This document shows, piece by piece, positions 44,044 to 51,643 of a stretch of 64,000 nt of DNA. The notes under the pieces were generated by a model. That model had not been told where the DNA came from. It saw only the letters and a list, made by a program, of their open reading frames with translations, and ran no database searches. This stretch comes from a virus: IMG/VR virus record IMGVR_UViG_3300019889_000008, positions 1-64,000 of that record. The stretch is one strand, 5' to 3'. Position 1 is the first letter of the stretch. Every line of letters begins with the position of its first letter. A program made the position numbers and the translations under genes.

Positions 44044-44841
44044 CTATTCCTCGCCGGCCTTCATGGCTTCCACCATGAGCGCGGTCAGATCCCTTTTGCG
44101 GCTCGGCTTGCACTGGACCTTGATCAGGTCGACAGGGCCGCCGGGCACCTCGTCGTTGAACACCCCGACCACGATGCGTCCCGTGAACCATGCGAAGGTG
44201 TCCAGGTCGGTCCGGCCGGCATACAGCATCGGGCCCTCGGCGAACTGGTGATGCCCATGAACGACATGCCTGTCGCCGTGGCCCCGCTCGTCGTCGTCAT
44301 CGTAGAGCTTCCACATGAGCACATGAGGGCTCTGCTCACCGAGCGAGACAGTGGGGTCGACGCCGGCATGGACGAACACCCGATGTTGAGTGACGCAGAT
44401 CATCGGAAGGCCGTCGAGCCAATCGAGGTGCTCGACCGGCACGATCGCCCGGTCGGCTATCTCGCCGACCTTCTGGCCGTATGAGATCAGCGTCGCCCCG
44501 CCGCCGTTGACGATCCACCACCCGAGGTCGGCTTTCCCGGATGCGCATTGGACCATGATGTCCTCGTGGTTCCCCTTGAGGCAGATCCAAGTCCAGCCCG
44601 GCGACGGCCCGGCCATCAGCCGGTCGATGATCTGCTTGCTCTGCGGGCCCCGGTCGACATAGTCGCCCAAGAAGACGATCGTGCCAGGCCGCTTTGCATC
44701 GGCCTCGATGGCGGCCAGCGCCGCCTCCAGGATGTCGAGGCGTCCATGCAGGTCCGCGATGGCATAGGTGTAGCCCCGCGGGGCCTGGAGGCCCGCCAGC
44801 AGCCGGTCGCGCATTTCGTGTGCGGAGATGGTCTTGGGCAT
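44044..44841 (-). CDS. Serine/threonine-type metallophosphatase
   Basis: 265 aa from ATG 44841. PPP-family motifs: ADLHGR (GDxHG-like), GDYVDRGPQS and GNHED in order, plus later HAGVD and HGHH metal-ligand regions. Related to the lambda NinI-type phosphatases. May remove phosphates from proteins or dinucleotides; a role against nucleotide-signalled defence is possible but only an inference. Confidence 0.85.
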   Translation of the reverse strand: MPKTISAHEMRDRLLAGLQAPRGYTYAIADLHGRLDILEAALAAIEADAKRPGTIVFLGDYVDRGPQSKQIIDRLMAGPSPGWTWICLKGNHEDIMVQCASGKADLGWWIVNGGGATLISYGQKVGEIADRAIVPVEHLDWLDGLPMICVTQHRVFVHAGVDPTVSLGEQSPHVLMWKLYDDDDERGHGDRHVVHGHHQFAEGPMLYAGRTDLDTFAWFTGRIVVGVFNDEVPGGPVDLIKVQCKPSRKRDLTALMVEAMKAGEE

Positions 44842-45060
44842 CGTCTCACCGGTGTGCAAAGATCGCCGCGGGCCGGGCGCTAATCCGGCCTCCCTCTTGA
44901 GCCGACCTGATTCTCTTCGGCCGGGCCCGGCCTCCAAGGATAGGGCTCCCGAACCTGTACAAAGGTGGGGCGCCTGAGACGGCGGCATGTCTGCTTCCCA
45001 CGCTGCCGCGGCCACGCCATCATATCCGAGATCGGGCACAGATCAATGCCCATTGCGTGG
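44842..45060. other. Non-coding gap upstream of the phosphatase
   Basis: About 220 bp, no gene seen. Holds a perfect 14-bp palindrome GGCCGGGCCCGGCC (44919-44932) and, on the minus strand, a weak TTGTAC...TATCCT promoter-like pair. Contains the promoter of the phosphatase if there is one. Confidence 0.3.
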
Positions 45061-45149
45061 TGGTGGGCGCCCGAGGATTCGAACCTCACGCGGCCGACCC
45101 GTCTCGGATTGCGCGCCGGGTTTACAGCCCGGTGACGGGAAAGGCGCCC
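45061..45149 (-). tRNA. tRNA-Tyr (GTA)-like with missing D-arm and long variable arm
   Basis: Acceptor GGGCGCC/GGCGCCC, discriminator A and CCA, perfect anticodon stem CCGGG/CCCGG with loop CTGTAAA (GTA), T-arm with TTCGAAT. Only about 10 nt separate the acceptor from the anticodon arm, so the D-arm is absent. The variable region is about 27 nt with a CCGA/TCGG hairpin, longer than usual for Tyr. Confidence 0.6.
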
Positions 45150-45325
45150 CGAGAGGTTTGAGCGGGGAATACACACGGCAGCCCTCCCCGCCCGACACAG
45201 CTACCTCAGACCGCGTCCGGCCCTTGGACCACTGCGGCGCCCCCACCTCGGAGGGACCGCTGCTGAAGCCTACCCATCTGCCGAGAGAAGGCTTCCATCT
45301 CGCACTGCCACCTAGCCCGCATGGG
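45150..45325. other. Gap between tRNAs, tRNA-Leu-like remnant
   Basis: No ORF with support. On the minus strand a 45-nt piece near 45197-45245 resembles the 5' half of a tRNA-Leu (GACGCG...CTGAGGT, anticodon GAG), but no T-arm follows. Probably a remnant. Confidence 0.25.
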
Positions 45326-45396
45326 ATCGGGCGGCTGGATTCGAACCAACGTTGCAGAGACCAAAGCTCTGTGTCCTACCGCTAGACGACGCCCGA
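45326..45396 (-). tRNA. tRNA-Gln (TTG)
   Basis: Acceptor TCGGGCG/CGCCCGA, D-arm GTC...GAC, anticodon stem CAGAG/CTCTG with loop CTTTGGT (TTG), T-arm GTTGG TTCGAAT CCAGC. No encoded CCA; the discriminator would be T. Confidence 0.88.
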
Positions 45397-45405
45397 GCGG
45401 GAGGA

Positions 45406-45494
45406 TGGCGGAGGGCGGAGGAATCGAACCCCTAGCGCTGTCAACGCTACCCCGGTTTTCGGGACCAGTTGCCGGCCATTCAGCGGCGCCCTCC
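45406..45494 (-). tRNA. tRNA-Ser (CGA), type II
   Basis: Acceptor GGAGGGC/GCCCTCC, discriminator G (as expected for Ser) and CCA, variable stem TAGCG/CGCTA, T-arm AGGGG TTCGATT CCTCC-like. The anticodon loop is CCCGAAA, so position 33 is C. Confidence 0.8.
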
Positions 45495-45496
45495 AT

Positions 45497-45585
45497 TGGC
45501 GGAAGGGGAGAGGATCGAACTCTCGCGAGGACTGGCCCCGGCTCCCGGATAGCAACCGGGCGCATTACCGCTCTGCCACCCTTCC
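45497..45585 (-). tRNA. tRNA-Ser (GCT), type II
   Basis: Acceptor GGAAGGG/CCCTTCC, discriminator G and CCA, D-arm GCA...TGC, anticodon stem CCCGG/CCGGG with loop TTGCTAT (GCT), variable arm with CGGGG/CCTCG, T-arm GAGAG TTCGATC CTCTC. Confidence 0.9.
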
Positions 45586-45786
45586 AAAATCAGAAGGATG
45601 ATCGACTCGATTGCTGTCGATATCGCAGGGCGTGGGTCATGTCGGCCATGTAGCACGGCGCCTTCGCGGAGTCTAGATCGGCCAGCAATCAGCCCGCCGG
45701 TCTCGGAGACTAGCGCCCCGCCCAAAAACGGCAATTATGCATTCGTTTTTGGATGCTGTCGTCTTAACCATTCGAGCCAAGAAATT

Positions 45787-45951
45787 ATGAACAATCCCAT
45801 ATACAACATGGGCGGCGAGGTTGGTGGCGATCCGGTTGTCGATCAACTCGCCATCCTGCTACTCGTCGCATTGGTCGTGATCTTCATCGTCGGATATTGC
45901 TGGTGGTCGCGACGACTTTCCAGCCGTGGCGACCGCCCCCCGAAACCATGA
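45787..45951 (+). CDS. Small single-pass membrane protein
   Basis: 54 aa from ATG 45787. One membrane segment AILLLVALVVIFIVGYCWW and a basic C-terminus. Rightward in a leftward region; ribosome site weak (AAGAAA). Support is moderate. Confidence 0.4.
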   Translation: MNNPIYNMGGEVGGDPVVDQLAILLLVALVVIFIVGYCWWSRRLSSRGDRPPKP

Positions 45952-45964
45952 GATCTCCGCTGGG

Positions 45965-46192
45965 TTAAGAGGGGGGCAACATTTCGTTGCGGAGCTTCCT
46001 CACGGTCTCCGCGAGCCTGTCTGCGGTCTCGCGGGCGGTGACCATCCGCTCCTCCATCCAGAGCAGCCGGTGGCACGCCTCCTCGACAAGCGAGAACCAT
46101 CCCTGCTGTGGTGCATCGGCGGACGTCCGCACGAAGTCTAGGACCGCTTGCGCGTCGAACGTGTTTCGGTCCTGCTCGGGGAGCGTTCCCAT
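45965..46192 (-). CDS. Hypothetical protein, related to gene at 34998-35582
   Basis: 75 aa with GGAG before ATG 46192. Shares APQQGW(F/L)SLV(E/R)EACHR with the longer accessory gene. Its 5' end overlaps the macro-domain gene by 55 bp. Confidence 0.6.
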   Translation of the reverse strand: MGTLPEQDRNTFDAQAVLDFVRTSADAPQQGWFSLVEEACHRLLWMEERMVTARETADRLAETVRKLRNEMLPPS

Positions 46193-46653
46193 GGTGATCT
46201 CTCCTGGGGCGGCCGGAAGACGATGACTTCAGCGGCCAGCGGGTTGAGGTAACGGAAGATCTCGGCGGCCACCAAGAGCCACGGCAGGCCACCCTTGCCG
46301 CAGCCAAGGGCTGGGACGCCGATGGAATTGATGCCAAGCCGCTCGATCGTTGGGGCCAAGTGGCTCAACCCCCAGCCGATCCATTCGGGCCGGCTGGGCT
46401 TGCGCCACTCCCGCTTCGTCGGGAAATGGATGACCCACCGCGGGTGCGAGCCGGAGCCACGGTCGAATTCGTGCAGGCGCCCCGGCTGCAACTGGCCAAT
46501 GGCGCAGGCGGCCATGTAGGAGCGGCTCGCCTCGGGAAAGCGGTGCCGGAACTCCTTCGCCAGCCCAGCGCCCATCACGCCCTCGCAGTTCACGGGGTTG
46601 ACCAGGGCCTCGGCGCCGCAGGCGAAGATGTCGCCGTCGCTGTATCGGATCAT
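46138..46653 (-). CDS. Macro-domain protein, DarG/TARG1-like
   Basis: 171 aa from ATG 46653 with AGGAGG upstream. ALVNPVNCEGVMGAGLAKEF is the ADP-ribose-binding loop region; PTKREWRKPSRPEWI and GVPALGCGKGG match DarG-type macro domains that remove ADP-ribose from DNA. No DarT toxin or DarG C-terminal domain is adjacent. It could counter DarTG defence or remove other ADP-ribose marks; this is inference. Confidence 0.85.
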   Translation of the reverse strand: MIRYSDGDIFACGAEALVNPVNCEGVMGAGLAKEFRHRFPEASRSYMAACAIGQLQPGRLHEFDRGSGSHPRWVIHFPTKREWRKPSRPEWIGWGLSHLAPTIERLGINSIGVPALGCGKGGLPWLLVAAEIFRYLNPLAAEVIVFRPPQERSPWERSPSRTETRSTRKRS

Positions 46654-46654
46654 C

Positions 46655-47206
46655 CTATCGCCTCCTCGGCGCCCGATGCCCGAGCGCCTTATAGAGCGCA
46701 TCGCGGGTCTCGACGTCGTCTGGCCCGTACCGGAGCGAGTTGTTAAAGTGAGCCCCAAGCACCAGAGCAATCGCTCGAACTCCGGGCTCCAAATAGACGT
46801 ACTGGACCCATCCGAAGACGGGCCGACACGGGGTAGGAGGTTTTGGCAACCTCTCTTCCGTGATCCAGGTGGCCACTGCCGTCCCGCTCCGCCCGAGAAG
46901 CTTGGCCAACTCGGGCGGCGTGAACGTGAGCAATGATGCCCATTCGTCGTCGACATTGACCTCACGGACACTGCCGAAATCCATCAAGCGATCAAGTCGC
47001 AGCCGGGGATCATCGACGAACACGCCCGCACGCTCTCGATATGAGTCGCGAGCGCGCTCGGCGGTTCCAGAGCCATAAGCCTTGCGGCGCCGCCGGTTGT
47101 GCTCTTCGCCCCAATAGCGATCCTTCCGCTCTTCAGGCGTCAAGCCGCCGCGCGGGCCTGACCCGATGCCCAAGGATCGCCCGGGATGTTTCCCGTCTCG
47201 TTTCAT
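46655..47206 (-). CDS. Putative DNA-binding protein, MerR-like HTH
   Basis: 183 aa from ATG 47206. Segment FTPPELAKLLGRSGTAVATWI resembles a helix-turn-helix in phage excisionase/MerR-like proteins. The N-terminus is basic. Overlaps the previous stop. Confidence 0.55.
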   Translation of the reverse strand: MKRDGKHPGRSLGIGSGPRGGLTPEERKDRYWGEEHNRRRRKAYGSGTAERARDSYRERAGVFVDDPRLRLDRLMDFGSVREVNVDDEWASLLTFTPPELAKLLGRSGTAVATWITEERLPKPPTPCRPVFGWVQYVYLEPGVRAIALVLGAHFNNSLRYGPDDVETRDALYKALGHRAPRRR

Positions 47207-47613
47207 CAGCGGGTGCTCAGGGGAACATACCGCTTGCTCGACACGTCGTACCGCATCAGGTCGGGGCACCGCGCTTTGATCTGTGACAGATCATGCGAGG
47301 CTTGGGCATAGGTGACCTCGCCGATCCGAACGATGTCGGCGCGGTTCAATGATCCGGTGCGCATGAGATGTTCAACGGCCTTGGCGAGGCGCACACGGAC
47401 TCCTGGCCGTAGTCCGGCCCATGTCCCGCTCCCATCGCCGTTGTCACCTTCGGACGCCACGGCATCGCGCGACCGCTCCGCCTCGGTCAGGATCGCAAGA
47501 ACGTCGGCGATCTTGAGCGTCGTATAGGTGACGCCAGGGATTGCTGCGTGGCTCTCGACGACCCGACGTATCTCTGCGAGATCGACCATCTCCGGATCAG
47601 TCCCGGCAGCCAT
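47206..47613 (-). CDS. Hypothetical protein, possible winged helix
   Basis: 135 aa. The C-terminal part (about 75-130) has helix-turn-helix-like TYAQASHDLSQIKARCPD. Stop overlaps the next start as TGATG. Confidence 0.55.
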   Translation of the reverse strand: MAAGTDPEMVDLAEIRRVVESHAAIPGVTYTTLKIADVLAILTEAERSRDAVASEGDNGDGSGTWAGLRPGVRVRLAKAVEHLMRTGSLNRADIVRIGEVTYAQASHDLSQIKARCPDLMRYDVSSKRYVPLSTR

Positions 47614-47907
47614 TCAGATGGTCCGCTTGCTCGGCCAATCGCGGGGCATGTTCGTCGCCGCCCCCGGCACCTTGGTCGCCGAGGCGAGGTAGTCCATTCG
47701 GGTCCGGTCGCGACGGCCCTCGGCGTCGCGCTCGTTGTCCGACAGCGCGAGCCAAGCCGTCACCATGGCCCGATACACGTCGCCGAGGGTCTCTGGTGCT
47801 GGCAAGCCCAGCGCCGCCATACGGGCGAAGCAGCCGGGCTCCATGTCACAGGCATGCAGCACCATAATGGCGCCGTGCTGCTCGATCGCTTGTTCAACGG
47901 TAATCAT
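47614..47907 (-). CDS. Hypothetical protein
   Basis: 97 aa, helical; GGAG 6 nt before ATG 47907. First gene of this leftward group after a 290-bp control region. Not recognised. Confidence 0.6.
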   Translation of the reverse strand: MITVEQAIEQHGAIMVLHACDMEPGCFARMAALGLPAPETLGDVYRAMVTAWLALSDNERDAEGRRDRTRMDYLASATKVPGAATNMPRDWPSKRTI

Positions 47908-48198
47908 CTGTCTCTCCGGGTTGCCTTATGGGGCCACAATACCGTGCCCAGCCCAAACGTTGAAGGGCCGCCTGGACAATGCCCGGCGGCCCTTTCCAAG
48001 CATCGCGGTTTGTAAGTCTCCGTGGAACCCTATGGGCCGCCTTGGTCCCCGCATTTCGGTTTGTAAGGCCCAAGTCGTTGATATCGCTTAATTCAAGGGA
48101 TACTGGAAGTTCTTCTACCCTGCCCTGTGTGCCGCAGAAATCCTGGAGTTTTTGGCAGGTTTGTAAAAGGTTTGTAGAACAGGTCCCGTCCGCCGTTC
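47908..48198. promoter_or_regulatory. Control region with repeated GGTTTGTAA words
   Basis: About 290 bp, AT-richer, no gene. Holds a terminator-like 10-bp stem (47963-47994) and four copies of (A/C)GGTTTGTA(A/G) at 48006-48016, 48057-48067, 48157-48166 and 48168-48177. The same word occurs at 29449-29456 and, reversed, at 51157-51165. A repressor operator array is the simplest reading. Confidence 0.55.
47963..47995. terminator. Bidirectional terminator-like hairpin
   Basis: Perfect 10-bp stem AAGGGCCGCC (47963-47972) / GGCGGCCCTT (47985-47994), loop 12 nt, followed by TTTCC. It may end rightward or leftward transcripts or attenuate the leftward genes. Confidence 0.6.
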
Positions 48199-48393
48199 CT
48201 ATTTCGGTCCCTTCTGATCGCGCTGGTGGGGCTCGGCGAATACCCTTTGGCACCACTGCGCGGCATCGAACTCGTCGTCCATGGCCGCCTTCAGCGCCGC
48301 CTCGGCGACCTGGAGATCGTTGCGGGCTCGCTCGACGGCGCGCTTGGCGGTTTCCCATCGCCGCTGCGCCCGGCGCTGCTCCAGCGTGGTCAT
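48199..48393 (-). CDS. Small coiled-coil protein
   Basis: 64 aa from ATG 48393, Ala/Glu/Arg-rich helix then a short acidic tail. ATGA overlap with its upstream neighbour. Confidence 0.5.
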   Translation of the reverse strand: MTTLEQRRAQRRWETAKRAVERARNDLQVAEAALKAAMDDEFDAAQWCQRVFAEPHQRDQKGPK

Positions 48394-48638
48394 CGCTTGC
48401 GCTCCCACGTTCCACCTTTCGCGATGATCCGCCGGGCGCAGTCCAGGCCAAAGGGGAACCATCCCTGCGACCGATCCTCTGGGACATCCTCCCGGTCGTG
48501 ATACGTGTTGTCACGCTGATCCAACTCCAGCCATGCGGCCGGGCCCTTGAGCGGCTCCCCGCATCGGGTGCAGGACCGGTTGCTCGGGTCGATCTCGTCG
48601 GCGCGGCCGATTTGGCGCGGTTTCGGTTTGCCGGTCAC
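48390..48638 (-). CDS. Small zinc-finger-like protein
   Basis: 82 aa. CTRCGEP and GLDCARR offer four or fewer zinc ligands. Between two coupled genes. Confidence 0.5.
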   Translation of the reverse strand: MTGKPKPRQIGRADEIDPSNRSCTRCGEPLKGPAAWLELDQRDNTYHDREDVPEDRSQGWFPFGLDCARRIIAKGGTWERKR

Positions 48639-49126
48639 TTCAGCGCCTCCTCAATCGCAACCCGCACGGCCTCGGCACGCTCTCGGTCTGCTCGCCGGAT
48701 GGCCACGGTAAGCCGCCGGATTTTCCTGGCGCTGGTCACGGCAAGCACCCGAAGGATCTCATCGTCGGAGCAATGGGCTTCGCGAAGCATGGTCACGACC
48801 ACGGATTTCTCGGCCATGGTCATTGGCCGTTCGCTAGCGGCCTTCAGGAGGCCCTCAATCTCCGCCAAGCGGCGACAGCCGATGGCAGGCATGCTCTCGA
48901 TTTGGTGGACACCAGCGGCGGCAAGGTCCGCGGCCATGGCGGCGCGCTCGACCCTGGTCATCTTGGCGGAGTCAACCGCGGCCCCCGGCTTCAGCAGCGC
49001 GCGGCTGCCGTGGCTCCGATACACGTCCTTGATCTTGCCGGACCCGATGGCCTTGAGATCGGTGTCCTTGATGGCCCGCCGGGCTTGCCGCCGCTGCTGG
49101 GCCCGCGTCGTCGATTTGCCGGTCAT
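48635..49126 (-). CDS. Basic hypothetical protein
   Basis: 163 aa, helical, Arg/Ala-rich. Possible DNA-binding helix ILRVLAVTSARKIRRL. Not recognised. Confidence 0.55.
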   Translation of the reverse strand: MTGKSTTRAQQRRQARRAIKDTDLKAIGSGKIKDVYRSHGSRALLKPGAAVDSAKMTRVERAAMAADLAAAGVHQIESMPAIGCRRLAEIEGLLKAASERPMTMAEKSVVVTMLREAHCSDDEILRVLAVTSARKIRRLTVAIRRADRERAEAVRVAIEEALK

Positions 49127-49347
49127 GATTGTGGTCCCTTGGGCACGGCCTCTCTGCCTGCATCGGTGATGTAATGATCGCCGTGAACGTTGGGGACGAT
49201 CAACCCTGCTGCCTCCAGGCCGGCCAAGGCGACCTTGATCCGGTGCCGATCAAAGCCGGTCCGGCCGCCGCCACGGACGACCCCATCGGGGTGCGCCGCG
49301 CCGTCCTGGAGGAGGCGCACCTTCGTGACGGACAGGCGGACGGTCAT
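49123..49347 (-). CDS. Small winged-helix-like protein
   Basis: 74 aa. KVALAGLEAAGLIVPNVHGDHYITDAG resembles a winged helix-turn-helix wing region. Overlaps both neighbours by ATGA. Confidence 0.55.
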   Translation of the reverse strand: MTVRLSVTKVRLLQDGAAHPDGVVRGGGRTGFDRHRIKVALAGLEAAGLIVPNVHGDHYITDAGREAVPKGPQS

Positions 49348-49523
49348 CGTGTCACCTCCCGCGCCGCTGGCGCGGCCTTCTGTGCCTGGATGGCCTCCTC
49401 GGCCCAGCGCCGCACCATGGCGGGGTCGGGGCCGTTGAGCAGCGAAGTGATCTGCTCGACGCTGTTGCCGGCCTCGACCATGCGCCTGACCATATTTCTG
49501 GAAACCGAGAGGAAGGAAGTCAT
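49344..49523 (-). CDS. Small helix-turn-helix-like protein
   Basis: 59 aa. MVEAGNSVEQITSLLNGPD suggests a small DNA-binding fold. ATGA coupled. Confidence 0.5.
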   Translation of the reverse strand: MTSFLSVSRNMVRRMVEAGNSVEQITSLLNGPDPAMVRRWAEEAIQAQKAAPAAREVTR

Positions 49524-49714
49524 CCTTGGCCTCCCTTCGGGTCGGCAATCTCCAGATCCTTGCCCCATACGTCGCCGCTGTTGATCAGGTAGACCAGTGC
49601 TCTGGAGATCGTCGGCGTGGTGACCGTGGCGATCACGACCCCGAGCCTGTTCCTGATGGCCAGACCATCGGCCCTGACCGGCGGGAGGACGAGGCTCTTG
49701 GCAGTCTGGGTCAT
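49520..49714 (-). CDS. Small hypothetical protein
   Basis: 64 aa, ATGA coupled at both ends. No motif recognised. Confidence 0.5.
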   Translation of the reverse strand: MTQTAKSLVLPPVRADGLAIRNRLGVVIATVTTPTISRALVYLINSGDVWGKDLEIADPKGGQG

Positions 49715-49950
49715 GGCCGGCCTCCCACGGCGGCGCTGGCCGGCGTTGGGCCCTGTGCGGCGTCCAGGCGGCGCACGGTGGCCTCCAGGCGCCGGATATA
49801 GGCCACGGCCAGCGGCAGGGCGTATTCGGGCGCGAGGCCCCGGCCGTCGGCGGCGTCGGTCAGGGCCGCGGACAACTCTTCGTCATCCTTGAAGGTGACG
49901 AAGAGATCATCCAGACGGGGGCGGCGGGCGAGTAGATCGAGCATGTTCAT
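49711..49950 (-). CDS. Small helical protein
   Basis: 79 aa from ATG 49950 (ATG 49944 also possible). Acidic and helical. Immediately downstream of the integrase. Confidence 0.5.
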   Translation of the reverse strand: MNMLDLLARRPRLDDLFVTFKDDEELSAALTDAADGRGLAPEYALPLAVAYIRRLEATVRRLDAAQGPTPASAAVGGRP

Positions 49951-49961
49951 GGCTGCCACCC

Positions 49962-51077
49962 TCACCCGACGTCCCGGAAGCGATCCCGCATCTTGCGCGC
50001 AACGCCCTTTTGCAGGATCGCCTGCTGTGCGGCATCGCAATACCGCTGGACCTCGGAGAGGGTCTTGTGGCCCGTCACGGTCATGATCTCGTGCGGGGTG
50101 CAGCCGGCCTCGGCCAGCCGCCGGGCCGCCGCCTTGCGCAGGCCATGCGACACGCACCGATCGGGAAGCCCGGCGGCATCGAAGTTGTCGGCCATCCAGC
50201 GGCTCAGGGTGGTCGGGGCGAACTTGCGGTGGATGCCGTTGAGGAGAATGTGCTGGTGGATGTCGGTCGGCACCTTCTCCCGCGCGCAGGTTTCCTTCCA
50301 CGCATCGAGCGCCTCGATCAGTTCGGGCTCGCAGTTGATGTTGAGCGTCCGATCGTTCTCGGCGTCGTCGCCCTTCTCCTGCTGCACCGCCATGGTGGCC
50401 CGGCGATGACCCTCCTTGTCGGTCCACCACGTGATCTCGGGCAACTTCATCTTGGCCACGTCGACCACCCGCTGGCCGCTGTAGAGGAACAGGGCGAAGG
50501 CCGTCCGCTCCCGCGTCCCAAGCTTCCACCGCTTCTCGTACTGCGCGATCTCCGCCTCGTTCCAAGTGTGGTGACTGCCGATCTCCAACTTGTCGACGCC
50601 CATGGTCGGGTCGCGGTCGATCCACCCGCGCCGGATCACAAACTTGGTCAGTTGCCGCATCACCTTGAGCAGGTTGTTATGCTGGCCGGGGCGATCGTGG
50701 TAGGTCGCGAGGAACTCCTCGATCTTGGCGACCGGGGTGCCCCGCACCGACCGGTGGCCATGGAGCCGGCAGAAGATGTTGAGCAGCCGGGTGGTCTTCT
50801 TCTTGGCCTCCTCGCCCTGCGCGCCGAGCCCGACCTTGATGAAGTCGGTCTTGGCGGCGTTCCACGTCCGGTCGCCGCTGCTGGTCTTCACGACCTCGGT
50901 CAGCGGCGTCGCCTGGGGCGCGAAGCCGAGCGCCATGGTGTACTGCCCCATGTATTCGGGCGAGCCCGGCTTGCCGATCAGCTTCACCGCCTTCTGCTTG
51001 GGATACCGGAAGTAAGACCGCTCCTTGCCGTGCCGGTCGGTGAAAGTGTTAACGTATTTCAAATTTACGGTTGTCAT
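49962..51077 (-). CDS. int: Tyrosine recombinase (integrase)
   Basis: 371 aa from ATG 51077 (GGAG 6 nt upstream). N-terminal arm-like and core-binding domains precede a catalytic domain with Arg in SGQRVVDVAKM, a Lys in the beta-hairpin, HxxR in SHGLRKAA, His in GHKTL and the Tyr nucleophile in QRYCDAA. It would integrate the phage at a host attachment site. The adjacent non-coding DNA (51078-51184) is the most likely place for attP, but no core could be identified. Confidence 0.93.
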   Translation of the reverse strand: MTTVNLKYVNTFTDRHGKERSYFRYPKQKAVKLIGKPGSPEYMGQYTMALGFAPQATPLTEVVKTSSGDRTWNAAKTDFIKVGLGAQGEEAKKKTTRLLNIFCRLHGHRSVRGTPVAKIEEFLATYHDRPGQHNNLLKVMRQLTKFVIRRGWIDRDPTMGVDKLEIGSHHTWNEAEIAQYEKRWKLGTRERTAFALFLYSGQRVVDVAKMKLPEITWWTDKEGHRRATMAVQQEKGDDAENDRTLNINCEPELIEALDAWKETCAREKVPTDIHQHILLNGIHRKFAPTTLSRWMADNFDAAGLPDRCVSHGLRKAAARRLAEAGCTPHEIMTVTGHKTLSEVQRYCDAAQQAILQKGVARKMRDRFRDVG

Positions 51078-51184
51078 TATGATCTCCGGGTTAGGACACG
51101 TATCGGTGCCAGGGCACACATTAGTGCCTTCGCCCGGAGATCGGGAAGGACTATTTTTACAAACCAAGGGCACCGGGGCGTGCC
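51078..51184. other. Int-Xis intergenic region, attP candidate area
   Basis: 107 bp. Contains TTACAAACC (51157-51165), the reverse of the repeated control word, and several GGGCAC/GTGCCC-type words. No inverted core with a tRNA match could be shown. Confidence 0.35.
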
Positions 51185-51454
51185 CTAGGCGTCGTCCCAT
51201 GACGTGTCGCGGACCGGCGCCGCCAGATCCCAGACGCCACCGACATGCGGGATGGCCTTGTATGCCGCCCGCAGTTCGTCGGCATCCCAGGTCATGACCC
51301 CGCCTACCAGCCTGGCGGGCGGCATCTTCCGGTCCTTGACCATCCGCTGGAAATTCGACACGCCGATGCCGACATAGGCCGCGGCCTCGTTGATCTGGAG
51401 GCCGAGCAGGCACGGCAGCCGGTCCAGGGCTTCAGCGCGGGCAACCTTCTTCAC
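51185..51454 (-). CDS. Excisionase/AlpA-like DNA-binding protein
   Basis: 89 aa from GTG 51454. QINEAAAYVGIGVSNFQRMVKD is the helix-turn-helix of AlpA/excisionase-type proteins, and a wing-like segment follows. Upstream of int in the same direction, the usual order for xis-int. Confidence 0.75.
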   Translation of the reverse strand: MKKVARAEALDRLPCLLGLQINEAAAYVGIGVSNFQRMVKDRKMPPARLVGGVMTWDADELRAAYKAIPHVGGVWDLAAPVRDTSWDDA

Positions 51455-51634
51455 CTAGACCTCCCTGATCACGTAGCCATAGAACTCCGGATCGGCGGCG
51501 ATGAAGTCGAAGACGTCGCCGTAACCCAGCCCCAGCTTTTCATGCACCAGCATCCAGTGCGCGCCCTCGGGGAGATCGAGTTCCCCGACCTCCTCCAGCA
51601 CGTCGCGGACCCGATCCTTGGTCGGCCTGGCCAC
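51455..51634 (-). CDS. Small hypothetical protein
   Basis: 59 aa from GTG 51634 with AGGAGG nearby (GGAGG 5 nt upstream). Begins MARPTKDRVRDVLEEV. Its stop abuts the excisionase start. Not visible as a long ORF but well supported by ribosome site and spacing. Confidence 0.6.
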   Translation of the reverse strand: MARPTKDRVRDVLEEVGELDLPEGAHWMLVHEKLGLGYGDVFDFIAADPEFYGYVIREV

Positions 51635-51643
51635 GATCCCCTC

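Noticed and set aside
51078-51184. attP core
   Set aside because: Position beside int is suggestive, but no core identical to a tRNA 3' end or a repeated 15-mer could be demonstrated by eye.
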